Source: Candidatus Omnitrophota bacterium
Lineage (GTDB): Bacteria > Omnitrophota > Gorgyraeia > JAHIPI01
NCBI GenBank assembly: GCA_030616695.1
Contig: JAUWWU010000030.1
Coordinates: forward strand, 1 to 8,635
Direction: 5' to 3'
Length of the DNA: 8,635 nucleotides
Each line of letters opens with the position of its first letter. Position 1 is the stretch's first letter. Under the pieces are notes generated by a model that was not told the DNA's origin, searched no databases, and saw only the letters and a program-made list of their open reading frames with translations. This document shows positions 6,633 to 8,635 of the stretch, one piece after another. The position numbers and the translations under genes are program-made.

Positions 6633-7956
6633 AGTAGGAATAATAAGTTTGGGGTGCCCCCGCAATCTTGTTGATTCCGAGGTCCTGCTCGGCGTATTAA
6701 AAAAAGAGGATTACGAGACAGCCGATATAAAAGATGCCGATATAGGGATCGTCAATACCTGTGCCTTTATAGATGACGCGAAGACGGAGTCTATCGACAC
6801 CATCCTGGAATTGACCGAACTCAAGAAGGCAAAAAGGCTGTCGGCTGTGGTGGTGGCCGGATGCCTTCCTCAAAGATACGGAAAGGTCCTTCTTAAAGGG
6901 CTGCCTGAGGTCGATGCGTTTATCGGCTGTGACGAGATACCGAAGATAGCCCGGATACTGCGCAGCCTGGATAAAAATAAAAAGTTATACGACGTCTCGG
7001 CCAAACCTTCTTTTATTTATAGCCACACCCACCCGCGGATTCAGATAACCCCTCCGCATTATGCATACGTCAAGGTTTCCGAAGGCTGCGAAAACAGGTG
7101 CAGTTTCTGCGTGGTGCCTTCGATAAAGGGCGCTTACCGGAGCAGGCCGATAGAATCCGTTATTAAAGGGGTAGAGGCGATATCTGCGAGGCAGAGATTA
7201 TCCGAGATCGATTTAGTAGGGCAGGACGTGACTCTTTACGGAAAGGACCTATACGGCAAGCCCGCCATCAAAGCCCTGCTTGAGAAACTCTGCGCTTTCA
7301 GGGAGTATAAAAGGTGGGTGAGGCTCCTTTATACGTATCCTTCCCATATAGACGACGGGCTTATAGACATGCTTGCCGAAGAGGCCCTTCTTTGCAAGTA
7401 TATGGACTTGCCGATCCAGCACATAAATGATAAAATCCTAAAGATGATGAACAGGAAAATGTGCAAAAAAGATATTATAACCCTTATAGAGAAGATCAGG
7501 AAACGCGTGCCTAATGTTGTGTTGAGGAGCTCCGTGATAGTCGGGTTTCCCGGAGAGCGGGATGAGACATTTCAGGAACTGGCCGGATTCATAAAAGATA
7601 TAAGGTTCGAACGCCTGGGCGTCTTTACCTATTCAAGGGAAGAAGGCACGCCTGCTTATGATTATAAGAATCAAGTGGATGAGAAGGTGAAGCTGGAGCG
7701 TTTTAATGTACTGATGTCCGTCCAGAAGGAAATAGCCTGCTCTATAAACGAGTCATACCGGGGCAAAATGCTTGATGTCTTAATAGACGAAAAAGACGAG
7801 AATTCAAAGGATACGTATATCGGAAGGACCGAAGGCGATGCGCCCGAGGTCGACGGCGAGGTATTCGTGAAGGCAAAGGATATAAAGCCCGGCGATTTTG
7901 TAAAGGTGAGGATAACCGACACTCTCGAATACGACCTTGTCGGAGAGATAATATGA
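6610..7956 (+). CDS. rimO: Ribosomal protein S12 methylthiotransferase RimO
   Basis: RimO is a radical-SAM enzyme with two iron-sulfur clusters that attaches a methylthio group to a conserved aspartate of ribosomal protein S12. The N-terminal UPF0004 domain carries the three cluster cysteines Cys16 (ISLGCPRNLVDSE), Cys51 (NTCAF) and Cys85 (AGCLPQRY). The radical-SAM domain has CENRCSFC with Cys160, Cys164 and Cys167, followed by VVPSIKGAYRSRP, wording typical of RimO rather than MiaB. A C-terminal TRAM domain spans about 382-448. At 448 residues it is full length. The best start is TTG at 6610, seven bases after GAAGGT (6597-6602); no ATG or GTG lies between it and the first cysteine motif. 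This start overlaps the rodZ-like gene by 23 bases. The stop overlaps the pgsA start in ATGA. MiaB or MtaB are the alternatives, less likely given the motif wording. Confidence 0.95.
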   Translation: MNPHEKTKVGIISLGCPRNLVDSEVLLGVLKKEDYETADIKDADIGIVNTCAFIDDAKTESIDTILELTELKKAKRLSAVVVAGCLPQRYGKVLLKGLPEVDAFIGCDEIPKIARILRSLDKNKKLYDVSAKPSFIYSHTHPRIQITPPHYAYVKVSEGCENRCSFCVVPSIKGAYRSRPIESVIKGVEAISARQRLSEIDLVGQDVTLYGKDLYGKPAIKALLEKLCAFREYKRWVRLLYTYPSHIDDGLIDMLAEEALLCKYMDLPIQHINDKILKMMNRKMCKKDIITLIEKIRKRVPNVVLRSSVIVGFPGERDETFQELAGFIKDIRFERLGVFTYSREEGTPAYDYKNQVDEKVKLERFNVLMSVQKEIACSINESYRGKMLDVLIDEKDENSKDTYIGRTEGDAPEVDGEVFVKAKDIKPGDFVKVRITDTLEYDLVGEII

Positions 7957-8540
7957 ATTTGCCGAATAAGCTGACGTTGTCAAGGATCGCGCTCACCGTA
8001 ATTTTTATGTTTTTTCTTTTCGCGCACGGCGTGATTTATAAGGTCCTGGCCCTTGCCACTTTCGCGGTCGCCGCGTTTACGGATTTTTTAGACGGGCACA
8101 TCGCGAAAAAACGTGGCCTCATCAGCGACTTCGGCAGGTTTATGGACCCCATAGCCGATAAAATCCTGACGCTTGCCGCTTTTCTCGCCTTTGTAGAGAT
8201 GGGGCTGGTCCCGGCGTGGATGGTGATGATTATTATCTTCCGGGAGTTTGTTATCACGGGCTTACGGCTTATAGCGCTGCGGAATAACAGGTTTATAGAA
8301 GCTACGTTTGCCGGGAAGCATAAGACCGTTTCCCAGATATCCACGATATTTGTGATTTTGATTTTTCTCCTTTTCAGGGAATTCGGCTATTCATTGGAAT
8401 TCTGGACGCCTTGTTTCCAGGAAGGTTTTGAGATGGCTATATTTTATTTAATGCTTATCGCAGTTCTCTTGACGGTCATAAGCGGCGTGTCGTTTTTTAT
8501 GCGTACTAAGGGGATCATATATGAAAGACAAAATCGTTAA
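7953..8540 (+). CDS. pgsA: CDP-diacylglycerol-glycerol-3-phosphate 3-phosphatidyltransferase
   Basis: PgsA is an inner-membrane enzyme that joins CDP-diacylglycerol and glycerol-3-phosphate to make phosphatidylglycerol phosphate, the committed step to phosphatidylglycerol and cardiolipin. The protein opens with MNLPNKLTLSRI, the usual PgsA start, and carries the CDP-alcohol phosphotransferase motif with Asp44, Asp47, Gly48, Ala51, Gly61, Asp65 and Asp69 (DFLDG...DFGRFMDPIADK). The position normally Arg after Ala51 is Lys52, a conservative change. Several hydrophobic segments (about 10-45, 72-95, 128-142, 160-183) fit a polytopic enzyme, and 195 residues is a normal length. GGAGAG (7942-7947) precedes the start, and the start codon shares ATGA with the rimO stop. 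The next gene encodes the phosphatase for its product, which supports the PGP-synthase call over other CDP-alcohol transferases. Confidence 0.95.
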   Translation: MNLPNKLTLSRIALTVIFMFFLFAHGVIYKVLALATFAVAAFTDFLDGHIAKKRGLISDFGRFMDPIADKILTLAAFLAFVEMGLVPAWMVMIIIFREFVITGLRLIALRNNRFIEATFAGKHKTVSQISTIFVILIFLLFREFGYSLEFWTPCFQEGFEMAIFYLMLIAVLLTVISGVSFFMRTKGIIYERQNR

Positions 8541-8635
8541 GTTGATCGCAACATTCTTTTTTGTCGGGTACCTGCCTTTTATTCCGGGCACATGGGGTAG
8601 CCTGGGAGGTGTCCTTGTCTATTTTTTGGTGAGGC
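8521..8635 (+). CDS. pgpA: Phosphatidylglycerophosphatase A, N-terminal 38 codons (3' truncated by window edge)
   Basis: PgpA removes the phosphate from phosphatidylglycerol phosphate to give phosphatidylglycerol, the step after PgsA. The visible protein begins MKDKIVKLIATFFFVGYLP and continues FIPGTWGSLGGVLVYFLVR. The G-Y-L-P-F-x-P-G-T-W-G-S-L stretch (residues 16-28) is the recognisable N-terminal signature of the PgpA family. AAGGGGA at 8508-8514 sits six bases before ATG 8521. The start overlaps the end of pgsA by 20 bases in another frame. Only the first 38 codons are in the window, so the catalytic residues farther downstream cannot be checked. Placement directly after pgsA puts two consecutive pathway enzymes under coupled translation. 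Confidence 0.88.
   Translation, partial: MKDKIVKLIATFFFVGYLPFIPGTWGSLGGVLVYFLVR

Noticed and set aside
8469..8510. Internal promoter before pgpA (TTGACG at 8469-8474)
   Set aside because: No acceptable -10 lies 16-18 bases downstream; the nearest AT-rich hexamer is 20 bases away and poor.
1..8635. Novel defence, mobile or biosynthetic system
   Set aside because: Every frame with coding character belongs to a known housekeeping family, and there are no inverted terminal repeats, integrase, CRISPR repeats or unassigned genes.

Overview
The window is a compact block of housekeeping genes, all on the plus strand. It holds the 3' end of an ABC exporter gene, then rpsO, pnp, dut, ftsK, a rodZ-like gene, rimO, pgsA and the first 38 codons of pgpA. 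Base composition is near 50% GC. ATA (Ile) and AGG (Arg) codons are common, and two genes (rpsO, rimO) are best read with TTG starts. No plasmid, phage, transposon, CRISPR or RNA gene is visible. The source is a bacterium. The string ftsK/spoIIIE - rodZ-like - (rimO) - pgsA resembles a gene order known from Firmicutes and several candidate phyla. Together with codon style and the pnp-dut-ftsK linkage, my tentative guess is an uncultured lineage such as Omnitrophota. That guess comes from memory of gene order and has not been tested.

Layout: bases 1-564 are the nucleotide-binding domain of an ABC exporter. Bases 565-665 are the only real intergenic space. They hold a promoter with a perfect extended -10, sitting inside a 28-bp near-perfect palindrome, followed by a strong ribosome-binding site for rpsO. 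From rpsO onward genes are separated by 4 to 16 bases or overlap by 4 to 44, so rpsO through pgpA and beyond the right edge look like one transcription unit served by this promoter.

The operon combines translation and RNA turnover (S15; PNPase; RimO, which modifies ribosomal protein S12), nucleotide-pool hygiene (dUTPase), chromosome segregation and division (FtsK), cell shape (RodZ-like), and two successive steps of phosphatidylglycerol synthesis (PgsA then PgpA). All recognised enzymes keep their key catalytic residues, so they are probably functional.

The points most worth checking are regulatory or architectural: the symmetric promoter, which predicts divergent transcription or an operator, and a 9-bp tandem repeat read in two frames at the pnp/dut overlap. 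I found no evidence for an undescribed multi-gene system here.
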